Source of the DNA: Pseudomonas yamanorum
Lineage (GTDB): Bacteria > Pseudomonadota > Gammaproteobacteria > Pseudomonadales > Pseudomonadaceae
Length of the DNA stretch: 64,000 nt
Direction: 5' to 3'
NCBI RefSeq assembly: GCF_900105735.1
Contig: NZ_LT629793.1
Coordinates: 4,154,001-4,218,000 of the forward strand
In this document: in pieces, positions 26,214-35,415 of the stretch
Numbering within the stretch: the stretch's first letter is position 1
How the letters are laid out: the number at the start of each line of letters is the position of its first letter
Translations under genes and position numbers: made by a program
Notes under the pieces: generated by a model
What the model saw: only the letters and a program-made list of their open reading frames with translations
Database searches by the model: none
What the model was told of the DNA's origin: nothing

Positions 26214-26765
26214 TCAATCGGCGGACAAGAACTGTTCCGCCGATACCACGCTCGCGTAAGCAAACCCCAACGACGACATAAACGCCGCATGCACCTGGGC
26301 CGCCGGCACGGTGGTGCCATTGAATTCGAGGTCCCGTGTTGCGCAGGCATCGTGGATTACCGTCACGGCGTAGCCCATATCCGCCGCCGCGCGCACCACG
26401 CCGTCGATGCACATATGGCTCATGCTCCCCACCACCACCAACTCGGTGATGCTGCGTTGTTCCAGCAGTGCCCGCAGGTTGGTTTCGCGGAACGCATTGA
26501 CGAAATGCTTGAGCACCACCGGCTCATCGGCCTGGTTCAGCACCTTGGGGTGCAGATGCGCACCCTCCGAACCTGGGGTGAAGAAGGGCGCATCGTCGGA
26601 GGTAAATTCGTGACGTACATGAATCACCGCATCGCCCGCCTGGCGAAACGCCTGGAGCACTTGCTGTGCCTTGTCTGCCGCTGAGTCCACCCCGTCAAGC
26701 GGCCACTTGCCCTGGGGGAAGTAGTCGTTCTGGATATCGATTAGGATGAGTGCTTGTTTGGCCAT
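26214..26765 (-). CDS. Isochorismatase-family cysteine hydrolase
   Basis: This is a 183-aa cytoplasmic hydrolase of the isochorismatase/nicotinamidase superfamily. The catalytic triad is visible: Asp in ILIDIQNDYF, a Lys in VLKHFVNAF, and the nucleophile Cys in MSHMCIDG. The ATG at 26765 is chosen because AAGGAA precedes it and the family always begins with this strand. The substrate is unknown; small amides or ureido compounds are typical. It is divergent from the GlxA-type regulator with 95 bases between. Such pairs are common, so regulation by that neighbour is likely. Confidence 0.92.
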   Translation of the reverse strand: MAKQALILIDIQNDYFPQGKWPLDGVDSAADKAQQVLQAFRQAGDAVIHVRHEFTSDDAPFFTPGSEGAHLHPKVLNQADEPVVLKHFVNAFRETNLRALLEQRSITELVVVGSMSHMCIDGVVRAAADMGYAVTVIHDACATRDLEFNGTTVPAAQVHAAFMSSLGFAYASVVSAEQFLSAD

Positions 26766-26860
26766 GTTGGTTTCCTTGTGAGGGTTGATGCGTCCAGTAT
26801 CCTGGCTGGCGCGGCGCCTGGGGATTGGCCGCACCGACAATAACAGAGGGAAAACTGACA

Positions 26861-27841
26861 ATGGCGATCGTCGAGCTCGGCGTGCTGATCTACAGCGGTG
26901 CGCAAATGGCCGCCGTGCATGGCTTGACCGACCTGTTCGCGGTCGCCAACCGGATTGCGGCCGAGCATCAGTCCGAGCAACTGCCGTCTCTGCGCATCAG
27001 TCATTGGCAGGCCGAAACAGGCCATGCGCCGACCCGTGTGTTCGACAGCCAGCCCGGTAGCGGGAATGGGCTGACCGCCTTGCTGATTCCACCCTCCATC
27101 GCCGGCTTTTCCGAAGGCCAGGCGTCCGCTGAATTGCTGGATTGGCTGCGCCAGCAACACCGCACCGGGACCATTCTGGGCGGGGTGTGCGTGGGCTCGA
27201 TCCTGATGGCGGAAAGCGGCCTGTTGGACGGTCGCAGCGCCACCACGCACTGGACATCGGCCAAATCATTCGCCGCCCGTTATCCGGCGATTCGCCTGGA
27301 AGCCGACAAACCCATCGTCGACGACGGCGACCTGATCACCACCGCCGGCCTTATGGCCTGGTCCGAACTGGGCCTGCGCCTGGTGGACCGTTTGCTCGGC
27401 CCGAGCATCGCTGCCAGCACTGCGCGTTTCCTGGTGATCGAACACAGCGACAGCGCCAGTGAATGCGGGAGTAACTTTGCGCCGATCCTCGCCCATGGCG
27501 ACGCTGCGATTCTCAAGGTGCAGCATTGGCTGCAGGCCAGCGGTGCGGTGGATGTTTCGTTGGCTGCCATGGCGCTAGAGGCGAGACTTGAGGAGCGCAC
27601 CTTCCTGCGACGGTTCCGCGCCGCTACGGGTTTGAAACCCACCGAATACTGCCAGCACCTGCGAGTGGGCAAGGCGCGGCAGATGCTGGAGTTCACCAAC
27701 GGCACCATTGATCACATTGCCTGGACCGTGGGTTACCAGGACCCCGGCGCCTTCCGCGCCACCTTCAAGAAAATCACCGGGCTGGCGCCAAGCGACTACC
27801 GCAGCCGTTTCGGCGTAACCCCAACAAAGGCCCAAGCCTGA
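26861..27841 (+). CDS. GlxA-family AraC-type transcriptional regulator
   Basis: The 326-aa product has an N-terminal DJ-1/PfpI-like domain (about 1-170), including GGVCVGSILMAESGLLDGR. A C-terminal AraC helix-turn-helix pair (about 215-315) has VSLAAMALEARLEERTFLRR and IAWTVGYQDPGAFRATFKK. The start ATG has AGAGGG upstream. An ORF-extended start at 26825 would overlap the promoter region and is rejected. It probably controls the divergent hydrolase. Confidence 0.94.
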   Translation: MAIVELGVLIYSGAQMAAVHGLTDLFAVANRIAAEHQSEQLPSLRISHWQAETGHAPTRVFDSQPGSGNGLTALLIPPSIAGFSEGQASAELLDWLRQQHRTGTILGGVCVGSILMAESGLLDGRSATTHWTSAKSFAARYPAIRLEADKPIVDDGDLITTAGLMAWSELGLRLVDRLLGPSIAASTARFLVIEHSDSASECGSNFAPILAHGDAAILKVQHWLQASGAVDVSLAAMALEARLEERTFLRRFRAATGLKPTEYCQHLRVGKARQMLEFTNGTIDHIAWTVGYQDPGAFRATFKKITGLAPSDYRSRFGVTPTKAQA

Positions 27842-28012
27842 ATCGTGCAGAAAACCGCGACACCGGGATCACTCCGTGCAGAATAAAACAGGCCAAGTGC
27901 TATCGCTTTTTCCGCAACTGATTGATTCCCCGCACGTTTAAACAAACGCCGCCTTGGCTTGATCCCTGCTACCGTTTCCTTACACACATGGCAGCAGAGC
28001 CAAGGGGGACAC

Positions 28013-29122
28013 ATGACCCCGACAAATCGCAAAAAAATCGTGGTGGCGCATTCAGTCCGCCCGGACGCGCCATTGCACGAAGTGGAAACCAACCGCGCAC
28101 TGGCCCGTTGGCTGGCGCACGTCCTCGGGCTCAAATATGGCGGCAGCTATAACCCTGAGCTGCACAGTGGGCGCGATCTCTATCTGTTACCGACCCAGAC
28201 GCTGGTCGGCGCGGCCCAGGCGCGGCAGTTGGGTGTCAAAGGCCCTGAGGATTTGTGGGGCGGCTACGTCGACCACGATTTCATCTGCACCAAGGCTATA
28301 AGCCACGGCTTGCTGAATAAAAATGCGGTGGCCCCGGAAGGCTGGTCGCCGCTGTTTTCGGAGCGCATCCGCAATGTGGTGCTGGATGGCTTGAGTGTGC
28401 ACGCCCTGGAAGATGCGCGGCCAGCGGCGACCCACTTGCTCTACACCGGTCCGATCCGCCTCAAGCCCGTGCATGCCTGTGCCGGTCGCGGCCAGGAAGT
28501 GATCCGCAGCCTCGATGAATTCGACACCATTCTCGCGCGGCCCGACGCGGCGCAATTGTTCAGCGAAGGCGTGGTGCTGGAGCAGGACCTGCGCGACGTG
28601 GTCACCCACAGTGTCGGTCAGAGCTTTATCGGCGATCACGTCATCAGCTACTGCGGTGATCAATACCTGACCCGGGACGGGCAGGGTGAAGAGGTCTATG
28701 GTGGTTCTAGCCTGTTGGTGGTGCAGGGCTGCTACGAAGACCTGCTCCAGCTCGAGCTGCCCGATGACGTACGTCTGGCTATCCAACAGGCGCAGACCTT
28801 CGATAGCGCGGCGGATGAGGCCTATCCCGGGTTCTACGCCTCGCGGCGCAATTACGACATCGCCCAAGGCCTGGATAGCGATGGCCAGCGCCGCAGCGGC
28901 GTGTTGGAGCAATCCTGGCGCATGGGCGGGGCCAGCAGCGCGGAAGTCGCGGCGTTGCAAAGCTTCGTCAATAACCCCGGGCTGCGGGCGATTTATGTCT
29001 CCTCGGTAGAGACCTACGTCGACCAGCCACTGCCGGCTGACGCGATCGAGGTGTACCGGGGCCCGGCAGAAAACAGCGACTTTCTTCTCAAGTACGTGAC
29101 GGTCAAATCCTATGACGGCTAG
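28013..29122 (+). CDS. DUF3182-family protein
   Basis: The 369-aa protein is of the DUF3182 type by my recollection of the family start (KKIVVAHSVRPDAPLHEVETNRALARWLA). Parts such as RLKPVHACAGRGQEVIRS and VLEQDLRDVVTHSVGQ resemble ATP-grasp-like folds, but no ATP-binding motif is clear. No signal peptide or membrane segment is present. The ATG at 28013 has AAGGGGGAC upstream. It overlaps the following alpha/beta hydrolase gene by 11 bases, which points to joint expression. The biochemical role is unknown. Confidence 0.8.
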   Translation: MTPTNRKKIVVAHSVRPDAPLHEVETNRALARWLAHVLGLKYGGSYNPELHSGRDLYLLPTQTLVGAAQARQLGVKGPEDLWGGYVDHDFICTKAISHGLLNKNAVAPEGWSPLFSERIRNVVLDGLSVHALEDARPAATHLLYTGPIRLKPVHACAGRGQEVIRSLDEFDTILARPDAAQLFSEGVVLEQDLRDVVTHSVGQSFIGDHVISYCGDQYLTRDGQGEEVYGGSSLLVVQGCYEDLLQLELPDDVRLAIQQAQTFDSAADEAYPGFYASRRNYDIAQGLDSDGQRRSGVLEQSWRMGGASSAEVAALQSFVNNPGLRAIYVSSVETYVDQPLPADAIEVYRGPAENSDFLLKYVTVKSYDG

Positions 29123-29864
29123 AAGCGAAACCATTGCCATTGATATCGACGACGAACAGATGAGCGGGACTTTCCTCAGTCCCAAATCGAAAGTGCCGGG
29201 GGTGTTGTTTGTCCACGGCTGGGGCGGCAGCCAGGAGCGTGACCTGGAGCGCGCCAAAGGCATCGCCGGACTTGGTTGTGTATGCCTCACATTCGACCTT
29301 CGCGGCCACGCCGGCAACGGCATTCCGTTATCCCGCGTCACCCGCGAAGACAACCTGCGGGACCTGCTCGCAGCCTATGACCGCCTGCTGTCACATCCGG
29401 CCATCGACACCTCGGCGGTGGCGGTGGTCGGCACCAGCTACGGCGGTTACCTGGCTGCCATCCTCACCTCGTTGAGGCCCGTACGCTGGCTGGCGCTGCG
29501 GGTGCCCGCGTTGTACCGCGACCAGGAATGGCTCAAGCCCAAGCGCGACCTCGATAAGGCCGACTTGATGGATTATCGCGGGACCTTTGTGCACGCCGAA
29601 ACCAATCGCGCGCTGCATGCCTGCGCGGCGTTCACCGGTGATGTGCTGATCGTGGAATCGGAAACCGACGACCATGTGCCCCACGCCACCATCATGAGCT
29701 ACCGCGCCGCCTGCCAGCAGACGCACTCGCTGACCCACCGGATTATCGACGGTGCGGATCACTCCCTGAGTGACCCGGTGTCCCAGCAGGCCTACACCTC
29801 GATCCTGGTGGACTGGATTACCGAGATGGTGGTGGGCGAACGCTTGAGCATCATCCAGTCGTAG
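29112..29864 (+). CDS. Alpha/beta hydrolase
   Basis: The 250-aa product is a serine hydrolase of the alpha/beta fold. It shows the oxyanion-hole motif FVHGWGGSQ, the nucleophile elbow GTSYGG, an acidic residue in VESETDDHVP, and the catalytic His in DGADHSL. The substrate is not predictable; it looks like a small peptidase S9 or dienelactone-hydrolase type. It overlaps the DUF3182 gene start-to-stop and converges on ybhN with a 14-base overlap at the 3' ends. Confidence 0.88.
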   Translation: MTARSETIAIDIDDEQMSGTFLSPKSKVPGVLFVHGWGGSQERDLERAKGIAGLGCVCLTFDLRGHAGNGIPLSRVTREDNLRDLLAAYDRLLSHPAIDTSAVAVVGTSYGGYLAAILTSLRPVRWLALRVPALYRDQEWLKPKRDLDKADLMDYRGTFVHAETNRALHACAAFTGDVLIVESETDDHVPHATIMSYRAACQQTHSLTHRIIDGADHSLSDPVSQQAYTSILVDWITEMVVGERLSIIQS

Positions 29865-30831
29865 GCGTCTTCTTCACCCGCAGCGCCTTGGCCTTGGCTT
29901 CCACCGCGAGGTACATCACCAGGGCCACCAGCAGCGGCAGAATGAAGTAGATCGCGCGATAAGCGATCAGTCCCGCGAGCAAACTGCCGCGGGACGCTTC
30001 GTGCTGCAGCAGGGCAATGAACACCGCCTCCAGCACCCCAAGCCCTGCGGGTATATGCGTGACCACCCCGGCAATGCTGCTGATCAACAGCACCCCGAGC
30101 ACCACGGGGTAATCCAGTTGTTTGGGCAGCAGCGTGAAGATGACCGCCGCCATCAGCGACCAGTTCAGCGCGCCGAGTGCCAACTGCAACACCGCCATGC
30201 GCAGCGATGGCAGGCTGATTTCAATCCCGCGCACCGACCACGCGCGCTTTTTCGACAAGCGACAGGCCAGCAGATAACCCAGGCTCGCCAGCACCAACAG
30301 CACGCCGACGCCTTGTAGCGCGCCGCTGCTGAGCTTCCACCCCGGCGGCAATGTCACCAGCCCGCTGCTGAACACCGCGCCGGCAATCGCCATGTAGCCG
30401 AACCAATTGGTGGCCAGGCTCAAGCCGAGGATCTTCGCGATATTCCCGCTGCTCACCCCAAGCCGGGAATACAGGCGGTAGCGCATGGCGATGCCACCTA
30501 CCCACGCGCTCAGGTTGAGGTTGAACGCATAGCTGATGATGCCCACCGGCAAAATTTGCTTCCAGCCCAACGGCTGGCGGATGTAGGTGCGGCCGATCAG
30601 GTCGAAGCACGAATACACCAGGAAACTGCACAGGGTCAGCGCACCTGCGATGAGCAGCGTGCGCAGCTTGAAGTCGCCCAGGGTGTCGAGCACTTCGCTC
30701 CAGTCGATACGCCGGGCGAGCAGGGTGAACAACACGATCAACACCAGGAAAAACACCACCGTCATTGGTTTTTTCCAGCGTTTAAAAAAACCGGGTTGAG
30801 CGCTTTCTTCAGCGGTGCGAGCTTGGGTCAT
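29851..30831 (-). CDS. ybhN: YbhN-like integral membrane protein (LPG synthase TM family)
   Basis: The 326-aa inner-membrane protein has about eight hydrophobic segments. It matches the lysylphosphatidylglycerol synthase transmembrane (UPF0104) family, including the conserved stretch NLNLSAWVGGIAMRYRLY. It lacks the soluble synthase domain. It lies downstream of and overlaps clsB by 23 bases, the same order as in the E. coli ybhP-clsB-ybhN operon. A role in phospholipid or polyprenyl-lipid transport is possible. An ATG 18 bases upstream (30849) is an alternative start. Confidence 0.9.
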   Translation of the reverse strand: MTQARTAEESAQPGFFKRWKKPMTVVFFLVLIVLFTLLARRIDWSEVLDTLGDFKLRTLLIAGALTLCSFLVYSCFDLIGRTYIRQPLGWKQILPVGIISYAFNLNLSAWVGGIAMRYRLYSRLGVSSGNIAKILGLSLATNWFGYMAIAGAVFSSGLVTLPPGWKLSSGALQGVGVLLVLASLGYLLACRLSKKRAWSVRGIEISLPSLRMAVLQLALGALNWSLMAAVIFTLLPKQLDYPVVLGVLLISSIAGVVTHIPAGLGVLEAVFIALLQHEASRGSLLAGLIAYRAIYFILPLLVALVMYLAVEAKAKALRVKKTPTTG

Positions 30832-32107
30832 GATCCGGGCGCTCCTCATGAACGAAGGGTTTCAACCTCGGCTTATGCGCCGGCAGCCAGCCGGTCCAGG
30901 ACGGAAAATGCCGCAGCACATGGAACACCACAAAACCCACGGTCACCCGCCAGAACCAGCCGCGAGGCGCGCGGTTTTCCGGCATGGTCTTGCAGTGGTT
31001 CTGACTCAAATACTCCAGGCGCTCGAACAACTGCTGATTGAACCCGCGATCACGAATCAGCACATTCGCCTCAAGGTTCAGCGACAGGCTCAGCGGATCG
31101 AGATTGCTCGAGCCCACCGTGCTCCACTCCTCATCCACCAGTGCCACCTTGCCGTGCAGCGGGCGCTGGCAGTACTCGTGGATCACCACACCTTCCTTGA
31201 GCAAATAGTCATAGAGCATGCGTGCCGCGAGCTTGGCCAGCAGCACATCCGGCTGGCCTTGCATGATCAATTGCACCTGCACGCCGCGCCGCGCGGCATT
31301 ACGGATTTCCCGCAGCAGACGATAGCCGGGAAAGAAGTAGGCGTTGGCAATCACCACCCGCCGCTCGGCCTTGCGCAGCGCGTGCAGGTAGGCCTCTTCA
31401 ATATCGGTACGGTGTTGCAGATTGTCCCGGTAAATCAGCCGCACCAGGCCCTCGCCCTCGCCCGCTGCCCATGGCGACGGTCGTTGCTCGCGCCGCCAGC
31501 CGCGCCGTTTACGCACGCGCCGGCCGCTTTGTGCGAGGGCGAAATGATGCAGGTCGGCCACCGCCGAGCCTTGCACCTGCACCGCATAATCCTGCTTGGC
31601 TTCGGGGCCGAAATCCCCCAGGTGATCCGCAGAAAAATTGATCCCGCCGATAAACGCCACGCTGGCGTCCACCACCACAATCTTGCGGTGCAGGCGGCGA
31701 AACCAATTGGTGCGAAAGCCCAGTGTCTTGCTCGCCGGGTCGAACATCTGCACGTTCACGCCGGCCTGGCTCAATTCGCTGAGAAACCCCGGTGTCAGCT
31801 CGCCACAACCAAATCCATCGAGGCTGGCGACGACCTTTACGCCACGCTGGGCCGCCTCGATCAAAATGCCTTTCAGCTCGTGACCGACCTTGTCCTCAAA
31901 CAGGATAAAGGTCTCCAGCAGGATCTCCCGCTGAGCCTGGCGCATCGCCTCAAACACCTTGGGAAAGTAGGCCTCGCCGTTCTCCAGCAGCTCCACCTGG
32001 TTACCGCTTTGCCAGCCGTAATCCAGGTCCCGGGCCACGGCATCGTCTGGCGGTTGATCCGTCGCGATATGTTCCACCGCGACCTTTTCCAGTGGGGCGC
32101 TGTTCAT
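30809..32107 (-). CDS. clsB: Cardiolipin synthase B
   Basis: The 432-aa enzyme makes cardiolipin at the inner membrane. It has two phospholipase D motifs, HRKIVVVD and HGKVALVD, each with the GGINF or GSSNLD follow-up, as in ClsB. No N-terminal membrane segments are present, which separates it from ClsA. The ATG at 32107 overlaps the stop of the upstream endonuclease/exonuclease-type gene by 4 bases. Part of the DUF72-ybhP-clsB-ybhN operon. Confidence 0.94.
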   Translation of the reverse strand: MNSAPLEKVAVEHIATDQPPDDAVARDLDYGWQSGNQVELLENGEAYFPKVFEAMRQAQREILLETFILFEDKVGHELKGILIEAAQRGVKVVASLDGFGCGELTPGFLSELSQAGVNVQMFDPASKTLGFRTNWFRRLHRKIVVVDASVAFIGGINFSADHLGDFGPEAKQDYAVQVQGSAVADLHHFALAQSGRRVRKRRGWRREQRPSPWAAGEGEGLVRLIYRDNLQHRTDIEEAYLHALRKAERRVVIANAYFFPGYRLLREIRNAARRGVQVQLIMQGQPDVLLAKLAARMLYDYLLKEGVVIHEYCQRPLHGKVALVDEEWSTVGSSNLDPLSLSLNLEANVLIRDRGFNQQLFERLEYLSQNHCKTMPENRAPRGWFWRVTVGFVVFHVLRHFPSWTGWLPAHKPRLKPFVHEERPDHDPSSHR

Positions 32108-32880
32108 AACTCGATCTCCACCGACAACGGCGCGTGGTCCGACAAATGTGACCACGGGCGGCTGGTCAGGACTTGTGGCTGATGCACCTTGAGGTTGCGC
32201 ACATAGATGCGATCCAACGGTAGCAGCGGCAGGCGCGCCGGGAAGGTACGGGCAGGCTTGCCGTGGGTTTCGATGAACACTTCCCGCAGCCCGCAGTGGG
32301 CAAGATCGGCCCGCTGGCGCCAGTCGTTGAAGTCACCGGCGACAATCACCGGTGCGTCGGCGGGAATCTCGGCGATCCGCTGCGCGATCAGGCGCAGTTG
32401 CTGCTGGCGATGCACTTCCCGCAGTCCGAGGTGCACGCAGATGGCATGTACCTCCTGCACGTTGCCCGGCAAACGCAGCACGCAATGCAGCAGCCCGCGG
32501 CTTTCGTGGCCGCTCTGGGAAATGTCGAGGTTGTCGTAGCGGATGATCTGGAATTTCGACAGCAACGCATTGCCGTGGTCGCCATGGGGATACACAGCAT
32601 TGCGGCCATAGGCGTATTGCGGCCAGATGCTGTCGGCGAGGAACTCGTACTGCGGCATGCTCGGCCAGTTGCTGTAGCGCTTGGGATGGCGCTCGTGGGT
32701 GCCGTGGATTTCCTGGAGGAACACCACATCGGCCGCCACGCTGCGAATCGCCTCACGCAACTCGGGCAGAATGAAGCGCCGGTTGAGCGCGGTGAAGCCC
32801 TTGTGGGTATTGACCGTCAGCACCCTGAAGCGGGTGACGGTTTCGGTGGGCGTGATCGGCATCAGCTCCGGGTGGGTCAT
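32104..32880 (-). CDS. ybhP: Endonuclease/exonuclease/phosphatase-family protein (YbhP-like)
   Basis: This 258-aa metal-dependent hydrolase shows the family motifs LTVNTHKG, VFLQEIHG, VIVAGDFNDW and SDHAPLSVEI, so all metal and catalytic residues appear intact. No signal peptide is seen. Its placement directly before clsB, as in E. coli, suggests a phosphodiesterase acting on lipids or lipid headgroups rather than DNA. Overlaps of 4 bases on both sides indicate tight translational coupling. Confidence 0.9.
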   Translation of the reverse strand: MTHPELMPITPTETVTRFRVLTVNTHKGFTALNRRFILPELREAIRSVAADVVFLQEIHGTHERHPKRYSNWPSMPQYEFLADSIWPQYAYGRNAVYPHGDHGNALLSKFQIIRYDNLDISQSGHESRGLLHCVLRLPGNVQEVHAICVHLGLREVHRQQQLRLIAQRIAEIPADAPVIVAGDFNDWRQRADLAHCGLREVFIETHGKPARTFPARLPLLPLDRIYVRNLKVHQPQVLTSRPWSHLSDHAPLSVEIEL

Positions 32881-33803
32881 GGCAGCACCCCCGCGTCCGG
32901 CAACTTGCCGGGTTCGGTGGCCAATGCCTGGTCCAGGCCAAAACGCTGGAGCAATTGGCGCGCGTCGAAGGGGGCACGCACCTTGATGTCGTTATCGAAG
33001 TAGCAAAACACCTCGCGCTGTTTGCGGGCGCGGGGTTTGTGTTTCGGGTCGATCAACTGTGCATCGGTGGGCTGCTTGCCGTGGCTCCAGCGTTCGATGC
33101 GATCGCCCCAGCGCTTGAGCGCTTCAGACGTATAGCCGCTGGCATACAACGCTTTGTCCCCATGCAACCGCAGATAGACAAAGTTCGCCGTGACATCTTC
33201 CAGATAGGGCCACTTGCCGGCCGTGTCCGCCACTACCAGGGCCACACCGTGCTTGTCGAGCATCTCGACAAACTCCGGCACGGCGAAACTCTTATGGCGA
33301 ATCTCCACCGCATGGCGCAGCGGCCTTTTACCGTGAGCCTGCATGCTCGCCTTGCCGTTCAGGCGCGGCTCATGCTCACGGGCGAGGGCGGCGGCCTGCT
33401 GGGTAGTGGTGGGTAATTCGGCGAGAAAGGCTTCAAACAACGGCGGGTCGAATTTGAAACTCGGCGGGAACTGCCAGAGGATCGGCCCGAGCTTTTCCTT
33501 GAGTTCCAGCACCCCGGAAGCGAAGAAATTCGCCATCGGCTTGTGTACTTCCCGCAACCGCAGGATATGCGTGATATAGCGCGGCGCCTTGACGCTGAAC
33601 ACAAAGTCTTCAGGCGTATCGCCATACCACTCGGCGTAGCGCTTGGGTGTTTGCAGTGCGTAGAACGAGCCATTGATCTCGATGCTGTTGACCGCCCGTG
33701 AGGCAAACTGCAGCTCGCGCTTCTGGGTCAGGCCCTCGGGGTAGAAATCCCCCCGCCAGGGCGTATAGCGCCAGCCGGAAATGCCGATATGAATCGCGGC
33801 CAT
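32877..33803 (-). CDS. DUF72-family protein
   Basis: The 308-aa protein begins MAAIHIGISGWRYTPWRGDFYP and contains VNSIEINGSFYALQTP and YLRLHGDKALYASGY, which mark the TIM-barrel DUF72 family. The enzyme activity is unknown. It is the promoter-proximal gene of the operon leading into ybhP, clsB and ybhN and overlaps ybhP by 4 bases. A REP pair lies upstream, so the promoter should be between 33804 and 33920. Confidence 0.92.
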   Translation of the reverse strand: MAAIHIGISGWRYTPWRGDFYPEGLTQKRELQFASRAVNSIEINGSFYALQTPKRYAEWYGDTPEDFVFSVKAPRYITHILRLREVHKPMANFFASGVLELKEKLGPILWQFPPSFKFDPPLFEAFLAELPTTTQQAAALAREHEPRLNGKASMQAHGKRPLRHAVEIRHKSFAVPEFVEMLDKHGVALVVADTAGKWPYLEDVTANFVYLRLHGDKALYASGYTSEALKRWGDRIERWSHGKQPTDAQLIDPKHKPRARKQREVFCYFDNDIKVRAPFDARQLLQRFGLDQALATEPGKLPDAGVLP

Positions 33804-33920
33804 GATGACTCCCGTGGGTTAACTGTGTGGTGACCTCCGTTTTAGGGTGACTGTGATGATCGGGAGAAAGTTTCGACGGTCCTACAGACGGTGTGGCGCT
33901 GGGCAACACCACACTCCAAT

Positions 33921-34010
33921 GTGGGAGCCGGGCTTGCCCGCGATGACGGCGTGTCAGCAGAGACATATCTCACTGATCCACCGCCATCGCGGGCAAGCCC
34001 GGCTCCCACA
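33921..34010. repeat. REP pair (BIME) upstream of DUF72 operon
   Basis: Two inverted REP elements (core GGGAGCCGGGCTTGCCCGCG) face each other, at 33921-33945 and 33986-34010, with the spacer between them. Such pairs are frequent in Pseudomonas intergenic regions. Confidence 0.9.
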
Positions 34011-34035
34011 GTTGCTTTGTGTTTATCCCGATGGA

Positions 34036-35238
34036 TCAGTGCCCGCCAACCACCCGGGTCGAACTCTCGGCATACACCGGGCCCAACCGGTCAAGACGCC
34101 CGCTCCAGGCGGTCAGCGCCAAGGCCACCAGCACCACCGAACCGCCAATCCACGCCGTGTGGATCAAGCCCATGTGAGCGACGATCAAACCACCGGCCCA
34201 CGCACCGCCGGCGATCCCCAGGTTGAACGCCGCAATGTTCAGGCCCGAGGCCACGTCCACCGCGTTCGGCGTGTGATGTTCCGCCTGGCGCACCACGTAC
34301 ACCTGCAAGCCCGGCACGTTGCCGAAGGCGACCGCGCCCCACACCAGCACCGTGGCCAAGGCCAGCCATGGGTTGCTTGCGGTCATGGTCAATACAAACA
34401 ACACAACAGCGAGCAGGGCGAAGATGATTTTCAGGGCGCTGATCGGGCCGCGTTTGTCCGCCAGTTTGCCGCCCCAGATGTTACCGACGGCCACCGAGAT
34501 GCCATACACCAGCAACACCAGGCTGACGGTGCCGGCGCTGAAGCCGGAGATGTCCTGAAGGATCGGCGCCAGGTAGGTGAACGCGATGAACGAGCCGCCG
34601 TAACCCACCGCCGTCATGGCGTACACCAGCAGCAGCCGTGGTTGTTTCAACACTTGCAGTTGCTGCAACAGCGACGCGGGTTTGCTGTGGGCGATGTTTT
34701 TCGGTACGTAGAGCAGGCTGCCGATAAACGCAATCAAGCCCAGGGCCGAGACGGCGAGGAAGGTTTCGCGCCAGCCGAAGTGCTGGCCGATAAACGTCCC
34801 CAGTGGCACACCGGTCACCAACGCCACGGTCAGGCCGGTAAACATGATGGCAATCGCACTGGCGGCTTTTTCCTTGGGCACAAGGCTTGTGGCGATCGTG
34901 GAGCCAATCGAGAAGAACACCCCATGGGCCAGGCCGGTGACGATCCGCGCCAGCACCAGGGATTCATAGCTCGGCGCTTGCCAGGCCAGCAGGTTGCCGA
35001 GGGTGAACAGCACCATCAGTGACAACAGCAGCAGTTTGCGTGGCACTTTGCCGGTGAGGGCGGTGAGTACCGGCGCGCCGATGGCCACGCCCAGGGCGTA
35101 GAGGCTGACCAGCAGGCCGGCGGACGGCAGGCTGACGCCAAGGTCGGCGCCGATGGTGGGTAACAGGCCAACGATGACGAACTCGGTCGTCCCGATGGCA
35201 AAAGCGCTGAGGGTCAGCGCGAGCAAGGCAATGGGCAT
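34036..35238 (-). CDS. MFS transporter, sugar-efflux/DHA1 type
   Basis: The 400-aa inner-membrane exporter has twelve hydrophobic segments. It starts MPIALLALTLSAFAIGTTEF and has the TEFVIVGLLP motif typical of the AraJ/PbuE-like DHA1 group. The ATG at 35238 has GGAG 8 bases upstream; an ORF start 24 bases earlier lacks that. Substrates in this group include sugars, purines or drugs, and I cannot be more exact. Confidence 0.9.
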   Translation of the reverse strand: MPIALLALTLSAFAIGTTEFVIVGLLPTIGADLGVSLPSAGLLVSLYALGVAIGAPVLTALTGKVPRKLLLLSLMVLFTLGNLLAWQAPSYESLVLARIVTGLAHGVFFSIGSTIATSLVPKEKAASAIAIMFTGLTVALVTGVPLGTFIGQHFGWRETFLAVSALGLIAFIGSLLYVPKNIAHSKPASLLQQLQVLKQPRLLLVYAMTAVGYGGSFIAFTYLAPILQDISGFSAGTVSLVLLVYGISVAVGNIWGGKLADKRGPISALKIIFALLAVVLFVLTMTASNPWLALATVLVWGAVAFGNVPGLQVYVVRQAEHHTPNAVDVASGLNIAAFNLGIAGGAWAGGLIVAHMGLIHTAWIGGSVVLVALALTAWSGRLDRLGPVYAESSTRVVGGH

Positions 35239-35415
35239 GGCTGCAACTCCGGTGGGTTTCAATCAGGAGCGCAGTCTCCGGGTTCGGCTTGTGCGGAAAA
35301 AGACAGGTATTGGCATTTGATATTTGCCTGGTACGCACGGATCGACGCGCGGGGGGAACGATCAGGCCTCAAACCCGTCAGTTCCTTACAGACCCTTCTG
35401 AAGGAGCCCGGTGTT